Assembly: GCA_029246705.1 (NCBI GenBank)
Contig: JAQWMQ010000034.1
Coordinates: forward strand, 124,001 to 188,000
DNA length: 64,000 bases
DNA from: Phycisphaerales bacterium
GTDB taxonomy: Bacteria; Planctomycetota; Phycisphaerae; Phycisphaerales; SM1A02
Direction: 5' to 3'
Under the pieces are notes generated by a model that was not told where the DNA came from, ran no database searches, and saw nothing but the letters and a program-made list of their open reading frames with translations. Below, piece after piece: positions 25,403-34,617 of the stretch. Numbering within the stretch: position 1 is the stretch's first letter; each line of letters starts with the position of its first letter. A program made the position numbers and the translations under genes.

Positions 25403-27214
25403 TCAGCCGCTCCAGCCCCCGAGGACCACGGCGAGATCGATGCCGTCGACTATGCCGTCACCGTTGATGTCCGCCGGACACCCGGGGCACGGTCCCCAGT
25501 TTCCGAGGACCAGAGCGAGATCGATGCCGTCGGTCGTGCCGTCACCGTTGATGTCGCTCGGGTCGCCCAGGGCGATCATGGTCACGTCGACCTGCGCGCT
25601 GCCGATCGGTTCCGGGCCGGCGCAGTACCCGGTCGCATTGGCGGCGGTCGTCACGCCCAGGCGGTAGACGCCCGCGATCAGGTTCAGGGTGGTGCTGCCT
25701 TCGTTGAGCGGGGAGCCATGGCTCTCGCTGAGAACGATGTTCCCCTCGGTGTCTCGAAGGGTGATGCCGGACGCGCCACCGAAGTCCCCGAGCAGCGCCC
25801 AGTCGATGGTCGCTTCGCTGTAGACGAGGACGTCGAGTGCGAAGGTCATATCAACCATCCCGGACCCCGAACTCGAGACGCAGTTGTTGCTGTCCGCGCA
25901 GCCGCCTGCCGCAGACTGGGCGGTCGCGGAGAACACGTTCAGTCCCTCGCTGCCGTTGAGACTCGCTGCACCGATGCCGTTGCTGCAGCACGTGGAGGCA
26001 TTCGCGGTCAGGGAGATCGGCAGTTCATCCATCGATGTCGGATTCTCCGCCAGATTCTCACTGTCCGACTGGGGAGGTTGGTTGTTGCACCCGAAGAAGT
26101 CGGCGTTGGCCATGGCTTCGACCGATCCGCCCAGATCGGTCACTTCGAAGGCGATCGCGACCGCGGAGATGTCGAGGGTGCCTGCACCGAAGTTGTTGGC
26201 GTTGTAGCCACCCACCACGATGGTGTATCGCGTTCCCGCTTCGAGCGTCGCGGTCAGGGAAGTGGTGAACCCGGCGCACCCCACGGTGTCGTCGAGGCAC
26301 GCGATCACGCTCGCCGGATCGCATCCATCGGCAAGGATCGCCAGGCGCGTGTCGAAATCCGCGCTGTTGCAGGTGGAGAAGGTGTGGTCGGTGGTCTCGC
26401 TCGCAGTGAAGTGGAAGTATCTGGCGGCATAAATCACGTCGTCACCGAAGTCGCCCGGGTTGCAGGCCCCGGTCAGGTCGCATTGGGTCCCGATCGCTGC
26501 GGTGGTGTCGAAGGCATTCGTGCCGATGGACAGTTCGCCGTCGATGGCGCAGAGTGTGGTGATCGTGACGGAGCCGTCACCATAGGCTTCGGACCCTCCG
26601 CCGATCCCGCCGCCGCCTCCGCCGCCTCCGTAACCGCTGATCTCGTAGAGAGCGTCGGGTACCAGGGTGTACTCGAAGATCCTCTCGTCGTAGAAGTTTC
26701 CGTCCGAGTCCACGCTCTCCACAAGCTTGCCTCCGGCGGAGAACGAGGCAGAGCCGATGCCGATGTTTCCCGATCCATCACCGATGGCATAGAGTTCGAT
26801 GCGGGCGACCAGCGTCTGTTCGACCGTGAACGCGAGGGTGAATTCGCCGCTGCCGTCACCGGAGCCTTCCCCATCGAATCCGGATCCGAAGCCGCTGCCT
26901 TCTCCGCCCCCGGTGACGGTGAGGCTGGAGGCGTCGACCGAGCCGTTCACCTGACCGCTTCCGGATCCCCCACCCGTATTCGTGCTTGCGGATGCAGAGA
27001 CCAACAGGGGCAGGTCGTCGAAGGAATCGGCCTGATCACCGTTCTGGTCGCTGTCACTGTCGCCGTTCGTGTAGTCGGAAGCCGATGCACTGGCCGACAC
27101 CTCCGCACTGAACGAGACGATCTGATAGTCGTCGGCAAGGGCCTCGACTCCTGTCAGCAGCACAGCGCTCATCACTCCGGTCGCGAGGTGGATCAGCCGG
27201 TCATTCAGCATCAT
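25403..27214 (-). CDS. Secreted Ser/Gly-rich protein with dockerin tail (7)
   Basis: Protein of 603 residues with a signal peptide (MMLNDRLIHLATGVMSAVLL plus TGVEALA). The first 200 residues are of low complexity (Ser, Asp, Gly; an eight-Gly run near 200). Residues about 230-350 contain a repeat like the planctomycetal pre-peptidase module (RYFHFTASETTDHTFSTCNS, DTRLAILADGCD, GTRYTIVVGGYN), a beta-sandwich often seen in secreted enzymes. A Cys-rich stretch follows (STCCSNG, GGCADSNNCVSS). The tail has SDINGDGTTDGIDLALVLGN and ADINGDGIVDGIDLAVVLGG. No catalytic domain is recognised, so it is probably a binding or structural surface protein. Confidence 0.82.
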   Translation of the reverse strand: MMLNDRLIHLATGVMSAVLLTGVEALADDYQIVSFSAEVSASASASDYTNGDSDSDQNGDQADSFDDLPLLVSASASTNTGGGSGSGQVNGSVDASSLTVTGGGEGSGFGSGFDGEGSGDGSGEFTLAFTVEQTLVARIELYAIGDGSGNIGIGSASFSAGGKLVESVDSDGNFYDERIFEYTLVPDALYEISGYGGGGGGGGIGGGSEAYGDGSVTITTLCAIDGELSIGTNAFDTTAAIGTQCDLTGACNPGDFGDDVIYAARYFHFTASETTDHTFSTCNSADFDTRLAILADGCDPASVIACLDDTVGCAGFTTSLTATLEAGTRYTIVVGGYNANNFGAGTLDISAVAIAFEVTDLGGSVEAMANADFFGCNNQPPQSDSENLAENPTSMDELPISLTANASTCCSNGIGAASLNGSEGLNVFSATAQSAAGGCADSNNCVSSSGSGMVDMTFALDVLVYSEATIDWALLGDFGGASGITLRDTEGNIVLSESHGSPLNEGSTTLNLIAGVYRLGVTTAANATGYCAGPEPIGSAQVDVTMIALGDPSDINGDGTTDGIDLALVLGNWGPCPGCPADINGDGIVDGIDLAVVLGGWSG

Positions 27215-27334
27215 TCTCTCCAGACATGAAACAGGTGTGTCCCACCAATCTAGTTATTGAGGGCATCTTTGCACGTGGAAAAAATGGAGCAAGCCGCTGA
27301 TTCCACTGCTTCGGGCGTGTCAGGAGTTGGGATC

Positions 27335-27955
27335 TCAGGCCGAAGCGGCCCTGACAGCCGCGCAGAACGCCTCGATGAGTTCCGGGTTCTTCCGTCCACG
27401 ACTGGATTCCACGCCGCTGGAGACATCGACGCCCCAGGGGGCCATGGTCTCGATCAGTGACGCGACATTCGTCGGAGTCAGTCCGCCGGCGACCAGCAGG
27501 GGGGTCTCGAGCATCGACGACATCGCCTTCAAGGCCTCGTGGTCGAAGGCCTCTCCGGTGCCGCCGACCGTCGAGCCGTCGATCACGAGGCGATCGACCG
27601 CAGGGCAGCGATCCCAGCGTTCCACCGTGACCGGATCGAAGCGGAAGCCGCGGATGATCTGGTACCCCTCGGAACGGAGCTCTTCCGCCACCTGTTCGTC
27701 CTCTCGGCCATGCAGTTGAATCCATTCATGCGGCCAGGCGAGCATCTCATCCATCGGCGCGTCGACGAAGAGCCCTACGGGTTCGATGCCGTCCGGAATC
27801 ATCGAGGCCAGCTCGGCCGCCACCTCGGGCTCCACGTGGCGTGGGCTGCCTGCATAGCACACGAATCCGATGTAGTCCGCACCGCTCTGTACTGCGGCCT
27901 GCAGTGCGGTTTCCTCCGAGATCCCGCAGATCTTGATCCGCACGTGATGGCTCAT
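27335..27955 (-). CDS. trpF: Phosphoribosylanthranilate isomerase
   Basis: TrpF catalyses the Amadori rearrangement of N-(5-phosphoribosyl)anthranilate in tryptophan synthesis. The 206-residue TIM barrel has the catalytic-Cys motif RIKICGI near the start (Cys 10), GADYIGFVCYAGSPRHV, EPVGLFVDAP, EWIQLHGRED, the phosphate-binding PLLVAGGLTPTNV and WGVDVSSGVESSRGRKNPEL with the catalytic Asp. Its ATG overlaps the TGA of the rhomboid gene (ATGA), so translation of the two is coupled. No other trp gene is in the window. Confidence 0.95.
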   Translation of the reverse strand: MSHHVRIKICGISEETALQAAVQSGADYIGFVCYAGSPRHVEPEVAAELASMIPDGIEPVGLFVDAPMDEMLAWPHEWIQLHGREDEQVAEELRSEGYQIIRGFRFDPVTVERWDRCPAVDRLVIDGSTVGGTGEAFDHEALKAMSSMLETPLLVAGGLTPTNVASLIETMAPWGVDVSSGVESSRGRKNPELIEAFCAAVRAASA

Positions 27956-29160
27956 GAATCTATCTCCTCCCGCAACGCAGCCAGCAGTCGGCGGTGTGCA
28001 TCGTCGGTCAGGGTCGGTTCGAGTTCATCCATGAGCTGGCGGGCACGCTCCGGGTTCCGGTGCTTGCGCACATAGAGGACCGTGAGCAGCAGGGCGGTCT
28101 CCCGGTGCCTGCGGTCCGATCGAAACCGTTCGAGGTAGAACTCATAGGCCTTGGCGGACTCGGCGTAGCGTTGCTCGGCGTAGAGGGTGCTTGCAACATC
28201 AAGTTGCTGTTCCACGGACAGGATGAACTTCGGGTGTTTCTTGAGGGCATCGGCATAGCAGGCGGCAGCCCCAACCGATTCATGTTCCCGAAGCAACCTG
28301 TTGATCTCCGTTCTCGCTGCCCGGAGTTCCTCGGGTTCCTCCGGGGTCGTCTTGCGCTTGCGCATGTTCGACAGTCGCACGGAGGTGTCGGCGGTTGCGC
28401 TCGCCCAGGGGCCGGCGGCGGTGTTCGCCACCGCCTTGCGCATCGCGGCCCTGCGCCTGGACTGCTTGAACAGGTAGAAGATGTCGAAGTCGTCGTGCTT
28501 CAGGATCCCACTCGCCAGCAGGATCACCGCGACCGTGAAGCCGAAGACACTTCCCCCGATGTGGGCCCAGTAGGCGGTGTTCGAACTCTGGAGACCCAGG
28601 AAGTTCGTCAGCTGGCCGATGACATCAAGCGCGAAGAATATGCCGACGACGACCAGTGCGGGGACCCAGAAGACCCCGATCAGGAAGAAGAAGATCAGCA
28701 TCCTGATCCTGGCCCGGGGAAAGAGGGCCACGAAGGCGCCGGTCACGGCCATGACCGCGCCACTGGCTCCGATCATGATGGAATGATCCCCGCCGATCGC
28801 TGCGGCTGCCCACTGCGCAAGCACGGAGGCCAGCCCGCCACAGAGGTAGAAGATCGCGAAGCCGACGCGTCCCAGGCGATCCTCCACGGCACATCCGAAG
28901 ACCCACAGGAAGAGCATGTTGAACAGGACATGAAAGACGTCGCCGGGATCATGGAGGAAGAGGCAGGACACGTACGTCCAAGCTCGTAGCGGCTCTCTGG
29001 TGTTGAAGGCGCCGAAATCGATGATGCCCGAGACGTCCCGGCCGGTCTCCTTCGCGAGAATGAACACCAGCGCGAAGGTCACGGTGTTCAAGACCACGAT
29101 GATTGGTGTCACCAGGGGACTCTTGCGCGGGTTTCGATCGGTTCCAAAGGGGATGAACAT
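27952..29160 (-). CDS. Rhomboid family intramembrane serine protease
   Basis: The product is a polytopic membrane protein of 402 residues. It shows the rhomboid features: HDPGDVFHVLFNMLFLWVFG (His 77 and Asn 81 of the oxyanion region), the nucleophile motif GASGA (Ser 133) and the catalytic His in WAHIGGSVFG (His 200), so it should be active. Residues 235-402 are a soluble C-terminal part with TPR-like helices (AESAKAYEFYLERFRSDRRH). I chose the ATG at 29160 because the MFIPFGTDRNPRKSPLVTPI opening is typical of the family. It overlaps trpF by 4 bases, which is presumably only operonic. Citrate synthase is divergent. Confidence 0.88.
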   Translation of the reverse strand: MFIPFGTDRNPRKSPLVTPIIVVLNTVTFALVFILAKETGRDVSGIIDFGAFNTREPLRAWTYVSCLFLHDPGDVFHVLFNMLFLWVFGCAVEDRLGRVGFAIFYLCGGLASVLAQWAAAAIGGDHSIMIGASGAVMAVTGAFVALFPRARIRMLIFFFLIGVFWVPALVVVGIFFALDVIGQLTNFLGLQSSNTAYWAHIGGSVFGFTVAVILLASGILKHDDFDIFYLFKQSRRRAAMRKAVANTAAGPWASATADTSVRLSNMRKRKTTPEEPEELRAARTEINRLLREHESVGAAACYADALKKHPKFILSVEQQLDVASTLYAEQRYAESAKAYEFYLERFRSDRRHRETALLLTVLYVRKHRNPERARQLMDELEPTLTDDAHRRLLAALREEIDS

Positions 29161-29323
29161 GCATTCGAGTGTAGAGAACCCGCCATTATCTCGCTCGAAA
29201 CGGGGTGTTGAACCGCGGGCCGAGGGCACCTATGATGGATGACTCTCCGTACAGGAGAGCTTTCGTCGTTTGAGCAGGTGGGATGCTTCAGCGACGTGTC
29301 TCGGACAGAATGAACGGCTTACA

Positions 29324-29366
29324 GGCAGCCGGCCCTCCGGTCTGCCGACGCGGGTTCCCACACCCG
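29324..29366 (+). promoter_or_regulatory. Two hairpins in the citrate synthase leader
   Basis: GGCAGCCGG-CCCT-CCGG(T)CTGCC at 29324-29346 with one bulged T, then CGGGT-TCCCAC-ACCCG at 29351-29366, 28 bases before the start codon. These are seen in sequence only; a role in expression is a guess. Confidence 0.35.
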
Positions 29367-29394
29367 TACGCCCATGATGGAAAACTGATCGACG

Positions 29395-30543
29395 ATGAGC
29401 GTGAACTTGGACGAGAAGATCTTTGACAAGGGCCTGGCCAACACCATCGCCGCTGAATCGAAAATGTCCTACATCGATGGTGTCAACGGCATCCTCGAGT
29501 ACGTGGGGATCGACATCGATTCTCTTGCGCGCAACTCGACCTTCGAGGAGACCACGTTCCTGCTCTGGAACGGTCGCCTGCCGAACGAGCAGGAACTCGC
29601 GACCCTCGTCGCCGCGTTCAGGGCCGAGTACCACATCCCCGCGGGACTCATCGACCTGATCAAGACGTTCCCCACCGATGCCGCGCCGATGCATGCACTC
29701 CAGACCGCGGTTGCGGCGCTGGCCCTGCACGACTCCGAAGCCGACGTGAACGATCCTGACGCCAATCTTCGCAAGTCGATCAAGCTGGTGGCGAAGACCC
29801 CGGCGATCGTTGCCGCCTTCGATCGTCATCGGAAGGGCAAGGAGATCATCGATCCCGACCCCTCGCTGGACATCGCCTCGAACTTCCTCTGGATGCTCAA
29901 CGGCGAAAAGCCGACCGACACCATGTCGAAGGCCCTGGATGTCTGCCTCATCCTGCACGCTGATCACGGCACCAACGCCTCGACCTTCACCTCGCTGGTG
30001 GTGATCTCCACGCTTTCAGACATGTACTCGTCGATGGCGGCCGCCATCGGTGCCCTTCGCGGACCCCTGCACGGTGGAGCGAACGAGGGCGTCATGCGGA
30101 TGCTCGATGAGATCGGCGAGCTGGACAACGTCGACGCCGCGATCAACCAGAAGCTGGCCGACAAGGACAAGATCATGGGCTTCGGCCACCGCGTGTACAA
30201 GGCGGTTGATCCTCGTGCCACCTACCTGAAGACCTTCACCAAGGGGCTTGCCGAGGACACCGGCAACCTGAAGCTCTACGAGATGTCGAGCCGCATCGAG
30301 GAGATCATGAACGAGAAGGTCGGGTCCCGCGGGATCTACCCGAACGTCGATTTCTACTCCGCGACGACCTACTTCTCGCTCGGCCTCGAACTGGACCTCT
30401 TCACGCCGCTGTTCGCCATCGCCCGCATGGTCGGCTGGACCGGACACTGCATGGAGCAGCTCGAGGACAACAAGCTGATCCGCCCCGGCTCCAACTACGT
30501 CGGTCCCCACGAGGTTCCCTACGCACCGCTCGACCAGCGTTAG
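29395..30543 (+). CDS. gltA: Citrate synthase
   Basis: This enzyme condenses acetyl-CoA and oxaloacetate to citrate, the entry step of the TCA cycle. The 382-residue protein is of the short form found in Gram-positives and planctomycetes. Active-site segments are all present: LILHADHG (catalytic His), GPLHGGANEGVM (second His), IMGFGHRVYK and PNVDFYSATTYF (catalytic Asp region). The N-terminus has SYIDGVNGILEYVGIDI, normal for the family. The ribosome binding site is weak. It is single, with the divergent rhomboid-trpF pair on one side and a convergent mscS gene on the other. Confidence 0.95.
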   Translation: MSVNLDEKIFDKGLANTIAAESKMSYIDGVNGILEYVGIDIDSLARNSTFEETTFLLWNGRLPNEQELATLVAAFRAEYHIPAGLIDLIKTFPTDAAPMHALQTAVAALALHDSEADVNDPDANLRKSIKLVAKTPAIVAAFDRHRKGKEIIDPDPSLDIASNFLWMLNGEKPTDTMSKALDVCLILHADHGTNASTFTSLVVISTLSDMYSSMAAAIGALRGPLHGGANEGVMRMLDEIGELDNVDAAINQKLADKDKIMGFGHRVYKAVDPRATYLKTFTKGLAEDTGNLKLYEMSSRIEEIMNEKVGSRGIYPNVDFYSATTYFSLGLELDLFTPLFAIARMVGWTGHCMEQLEDNKLIRPGSNYVGPHEVPYAPLDQR

Positions 30544-30624
30544 GCGACACCGCTCGAGCGTGCTTCACCCCGGCATGGGTCCTGTGACCCGTCGGTGCGT
30601 GTTCGGCCGGAGCCGAAGCTTGAA

Positions 30625-32535
30625 TCAGCTCGCAGGTTCCTTGCCGGTCGGATCGTCTTCAGGGGTGGGCGGCGTGGCGCCCTCGTCCATCTCCAGGGTC
30701 ATGGTCGGGAACGCGAAGTCCAGACCTGCCTTGCGGAAACGGTTCAGGATCTCGAGGTTGATCTTCTGCGAGATCTCAAGGCTTTCCACGTAGTTGGTGG
30801 TGGACTGCCAGTAGGTGCACTTGATCACCAGCGATGAATCCGCGAAGTCGGAGAAGAACACCCGAGGTGGTCGTCCGTACGGAGTCACCACGGTCTCCTC
30901 GAGGATCGCTCGGATCATCGACACGCCTTCATCGAGCTTCTCGACCGACGTGTCGTAGGTGACCCCGAGCTTGATGTCGCACCTGATGTGCGGCCTTCGA
31001 CTGATGTTCTCGATGCGTCCGTGGGTGATCTCGCCGTTCGGCAGGTAGATGAGGTTGCCGTCGCTGATGCGCAGGCTGGTCGACCTGAGACCGAGTGACT
31101 CGACCTTGCCTCGGTCATTGCCGATGCAGATGGTGTCACCCTCTCGGAAGGGGCGTTCGGTGAGCAGGATGATGCTCGAGAAGAAGTTCTTGAGGGTGTC
31201 CTGGGCGGCCAGAGCGAAGGCGAGTCCGGTGACCCCGGCTCCGGCAAGGAGCGTGGTGGGACTGAACCCGATCTGTCCCAGCATCTGTGCGAGCAGGATG
31301 ATCGCGATCACGATCGAGAATGATCGCACCATGACCCGTATCAGGGCCGGGTCCATGCCGGTGGAATCGGTTCCTCGAACCGCGATGATCATGATTGCGA
31401 AGATGTTCCCCAGGGTGAGGATCGCGCCGATGAAGGCAACCATCATGATCACCGTGCTGCCCACCGCGAAGACCTCGAGCACCATGCCGTTCAGGAAGAC
31501 GTGGTACTCGAGAAAGTGCATGAAGCCGTACATGAGCCATCCGACCAGGATCAGCACGATCAATCTCAGGAATCGTCTGGCCTGCGTCAGCTGCTTCGGG
31601 CGATTGTGCTTGCTGATCAGAGAGATCAGGGCGAACACCAGGAACAGGACGAGCAGTGCGACCAAGGTGGCGCACCATTGCCAGAGCGACTGTCCGAGCA
31701 GCGAACTGCCCGACCAGGCGGGCAGGTCCTGCACCAGGAACGAAGGAATCAACCAGCCCGGCTCGAAGAAGTGGAGTCGAACGAGATCGCCTTCGCCTGC
31801 GATCGGCTTCTCCATCATGACCCGTTCATAGGCCCGAAAGGCGCGGTCTCGGGTCTCCTTCGAGATCACCCAGTTGCCTTCGCGGTCGCCGGATTGAATC
31901 CGGATCAATTCGATCGGCACGTCCAGCATTCGGTAGAAGTTCCGTGATTCGCCCGAAGACATCGCTGCGATGCCCGCGGCATCGGGAATGGTCTCCCATA
32001 CCGGCATCGGGACCCGTCGCATCATGGCCCGGAGGTAGACGGCGGCGTCGGTTGCCACCGCATCCTGGAATTTCGGTGCGATGTCCTCGACGTCGAAGCA
32101 GTAGGCGATTTCCTCCTCGATCCACCCGACTTCACGCTCGTTCTCGCGCGTTCTTCCCTCGGTGGTGAGGATGTACTTGTAGTCGTTGACTGTGCGGCCC
32201 AGGCTCCACATGGTCGCCCTCGGGCTGGAGAGAATCGTCGGTCGAACGTTGTAGTTCGGGTTCTTCGAAGGAGGTGCCTTCTCAACCACCGCGATGGGAT
32301 GCTTTGCGCCGACCTGGGTCTCCGGTCGCTGGCCGGCCCCGGGCATGTTGCGGTCAGTCCGAACCGTTTCCGCCGCCTTGTCGTCATCCGGCATGGGGCA
32401 GGCGGTCACCGATTCCGTGGCCCGCCCGACGAACAGGATGCAGAGAACCAGCAGGGCGGTCAGCCAGGTCGACCCGCCTCCACGAGACATGTGAAGGTTC
32501 GACTGCATCGGGGCGTGGGGCTGGGTCTCGGACAA
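30625..32535 (-). CDS. MscS family mechanosensitive ion channel
   Basis: MscS channels open on membrane tension and release osmolytes. The 636-residue protein has a signal-like hydrophobic segment near residue 25, a periplasmic domain of about 200 residues without a known family, and several transmembrane helices from about 275. The MscS core starts with GAGVTGLAFALAAQDTLKNF followed by FSSIILLTERPFREGD, the pore helix and beta-domain signature. It ends with a Pro/Asp-rich tail. The start is a TTG at 32535 with GGGAG 7 bases upstream; ATG codons occur within 50 bases downstream. A ZIP-like gene is divergent. Confidence 0.9.
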   Translation of the reverse strand: MSETQPHAPMQSNLHMSRGGGSTWLTALLVLCILFVGRATESVTACPMPDDDKAAETVRTDRNMPGAGQRPETQVGAKHPIAVVEKAPPSKNPNYNVRPTILSSPRATMWSLGRTVNDYKYILTTEGRTRENEREVGWIEEEIAYCFDVEDIAPKFQDAVATDAAVYLRAMMRRVPMPVWETIPDAAGIAAMSSGESRNFYRMLDVPIELIRIQSGDREGNWVISKETRDRAFRAYERVMMEKPIAGEGDLVRLHFFEPGWLIPSFLVQDLPAWSGSSLLGQSLWQWCATLVALLVLFLVFALISLISKHNRPKQLTQARRFLRLIVLILVGWLMYGFMHFLEYHVFLNGMVLEVFAVGSTVIMMVAFIGAILTLGNIFAIMIIAVRGTDSTGMDPALIRVMVRSFSIVIAIILLAQMLGQIGFSPTTLLAGAGVTGLAFALAAQDTLKNFFSSIILLTERPFREGDTICIGNDRGKVESLGLRSTSLRISDGNLIYLPNGEITHGRIENISRRPHIRCDIKLGVTYDTSVEKLDEGVSMIRAILEETVVTPYGRPPRVFFSDFADSSLVIKCTYWQSTTNYVESLEISQKINLEILNRFRKAGLDFAFPTMTLEMDEGATPPTPEDDPTGKEPAS

Positions 32536-32675
32536 CTCGAATCTCCCTTCGTGCTCGGTGGGTCACTGTTGTTCTTCGGCTTCGACCCTGATCGGTGTCT
32601 GCACGCTACGGTTTCAGGCAGGTGGGATCAAGTGATCGGTTGGACGGTGCGTGATCTTCACCCCATACTGCTTCC

Positions 32676-33440
32676 ATGGACGATCGAGCTCCCCAACTCG
32701 CGAGCGAACTCACGCAGGGGGCCGTCCCCTCTGGTCAGGTGGTCTGGTTGATCCTGCCGGCCCTCGCGCTGGTCATCGGCGCGCTGCTCTCGGTTCGCAT
32801 CCGCATCGGGGCTCGATCCCGCTCCGGACTCCAGCACCTGGCTGCCGGCGTCGTCACCGCTGCGGTCGCGGTCGATCTCGTACCGGAGATGGTGGGGGTG
32901 GAACGAATCCCGGCGGTCCTCATCGGTTTCACGATCGGTACCGCGTTGGTCCTGACCCTCAAGGCGTTCGGTTCCAGATCCTCCGAAGGTGATGACGGCC
33001 AACCGCGGAGATTCACGTCGATAGTCGGTGCGGTCGGTCTTGACCTCGCGGTCGACGGGCTCCTGGTCGGTATCGCCATCGCGGTCAGCGGCAGTGGCGC
33101 GATGCTCGGCATCGCCATCGCGATCGAGACGCTCGCCCTCGGACTTGCCCTTGGAGGCACCCTCTCGAAGTCGCGGCTCGCGACCGCTCGAATCCTGTTG
33201 CTCATGCTCGGGCTTGGGGTTCTGCTCTTCGTCAGCGGACTGCTCGGGTTGGGCGGTGCGGGCCTGCTTGCCGGATCGGTGCAGACCGGAGTGGTCGCCT
33301 TCGGTGCCGCGGCGCTGCTCTACCTGGTGGTCGAGGAACTCCTGGTCGAGGCGCATGAACGCGGTGACACCACCCTGGGTTCGCTGCTCTTCTTCGTCGG
33401 TTTCGCCGGTGGCGTGCTGCTCGCGAATCTCGAGGGTTGA
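32676..33440 (+). CDS. ZIP-like membrane protein, probable transporter
   Basis: Protein of 254 residues with about seven to eight hydrophobic segments. LQHLAAGVVTAAVAVDLVPE matches the TM2-TM3 region of ZIP metal transporters (HxAAGxxL.....DLLPE). The TM4 and TM5 metal-site positions read GLDLAVDGLLVGIAIA and ETLALGLALGGTL, where ZIP proteins have HN.(P/D)(E/D)G and HE.PE. The histidines are missing, so if it is a ZIP it may move another substrate or be non-transporting. It ends 4 bases before the stop of the convergent DUF993 gene. Confidence 0.55.
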   Translation: MDDRAPQLASELTQGAVPSGQVVWLILPALALVIGALLSVRIRIGARSRSGLQHLAAGVVTAAVAVDLVPEMVGVERIPAVLIGFTIGTALVLTLKAFGSRSSEGDDGQPRRFTSIVGAVGLDLAVDGLLVGIAIAVSGSGAMLGIAIAIETLALGLALGGTLSKSRLATARILLLMLGLGVLLFVSGLLGLGGAGLLAGSVQTGVVAFGAAALLYLVVEELLVEAHERGDTTLGSLLFFVGFAGGVLLANLEG

Positions 33441-33444
33441 ATCC

Positions 33445-34617
33445 TCAATCGTCTTCCGCAGCCCATGCGCGGTAGCGCTCCGTGGCACACGATGCGTCCG
33501 TGAAGACTCCGGCCTCGTCCGCCAGCCGGGCCACGCGTTCAAGGTGCTTGCGATCACGTTGCCGTTCCTCGCGGTTTGCGAGCATGCGATTCGGTTGTCG
33601 CCCATCGAGCCAGGCGAGGAAGGCGAGTCCGGTCTTGTAGAAGCGGGTGGGCGCTTCGAAGATCGCCTGGCCAAGCGCTTCGCACGGGCGCATGATCCGT
33701 TCGTAGCCCGCTCGATCGCCGAGTTGGAGTCGCCTGAGCGCGAGCGCGGCGGGTTCCGCGATCGCATCGAAGATGCCGAGAAGGGCGTGACTGAAGTCCC
33801 CAAGCGGAACGGAACGCCCGCCGATCGTGGTGTGACGGACCGGGTCGCCTTCACCGGCGATCAGGTCACCGAAGTGGAAGTCGTCACCGGTCAGCATCAG
33901 CTGGTCCCGCTCGAGGAGATCCGCCCGGAGTCGTTTCTCGAGCCCGGCATCGAGCATCGAGAGCTTCGCGCCCCGGACCTTCGCCGGGTCCAGCCGCATG
34001 ACCCGCTCGAAGGCATCACCCGGGAAGTAGCCCTCGAGCTCCGGCAGGAACATCGGGCCGAGCCAGTGAACCAGCAGGGGCCCCTCGGAGCTGTTGCGGA
34101 TGATCTCGCCGTAGACCCGGACGTAGTCATCGGCCTCGAGCCCTTGCCGGGAGAGCAGCGGGATCGGCAGGATGATCGGGACCCCGCCGGCGGCGCGAAT
34201 CACCTCGACCTGTTCACACACCCCGTCGATCGCACGGTTGGTGGTCTCGACCGCTTCGAGGTGATCGGTTCCGGCGCCCGCGCAGAAACCCGCGGCGAGT
34301 TCCAGTGCGCCGGTGCGTTCGATCAACGCCCGCGCGGCCTCCCAGCCGATCGAGAAGCGTTGCGCGGTGTCCATCGCTTCGGCGATGCCCATGCCGGTCG
34401 CGCCGATCCGCGAACGAATCGACATCGTGGTGTTCCAGTCGACGTGTTCGGCGATCGTCTGCGCACTGCCGGGTGCCTCGATCGAATGTCCGATCGTGGC
34501 GTAACGCTCCTCCATCACGACGTGGGCAGCGGCCCAGCAGAGGCGGGGCAGCGGCGTGGATCGATCCACGCCTTCGGCGAGTTCACGCCAGCGGTCCTGG
34601 CGGAATTCAACCGACAC
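33445..34617 (-). CDS. DUF993 family protein (dihydrodipicolinate synthase-like TIM barrel)
   Basis: Protein of 390 residues without signal peptide or membrane segment. The segments AAAHVVMEERYATIG, GIAEAMDTAQRFSIGW, CAGAGTDHLEAV, GPLLVHWLGPMFLPELEGYF, AKLSMLDAGLEKRLRADL, LTGDDFHFGDLIAG and FYKTGLAFLAWLDGRQPNRM recall DUF993 proteins, which are related to class I aldolases of the DHDPS group. LSMLD, where Lys normally forms the Schiff base (KvSLLD), has the Lys just before it (AKLS). No reaction is established. It is the last of four overlapping genes; the first 11 bases overlap the Nramp-like gene, so it belongs to that operon. Confidence 0.7.
   Translation of the reverse strand: MSVEFRQDRWRELAEGVDRSTPLPRLCWAAAHVVMEERYATIGHSIEAPGSAQTIAEHVDWNTTMSIRSRIGATGMGIAEAMDTAQRFSIGWEAARALIERTGALELAAGFCAGAGTDHLEAVETTNRAIDGVCEQVEVIRAAGGVPIILPIPLLSRQGLEADDYVRVYGEIIRNSSEGPLLVHWLGPMFLPELEGYFPGDAFERVMRLDPAKVRGAKLSMLDAGLEKRLRADLLERDQLMLTGDDFHFGDLIAGEGDPVRHTTIGGRSVPLGDFSHALLGIFDAIAEPAALALRRLQLGDRAGYERIMRPCEALGQAIFEAPTRFYKTGLAFLAWLDGRQPNRMLANREERQRDRKHLERVARLADEAGVFTDASCATERYRAWAAEDD

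Noticed and set aside
25718-27229. 503-residue open frame on the + strand opposite dockerin gene 7
   Set aside because: No recognisable domain and no ribosome binding site; the minus strand has signal peptide and tail.
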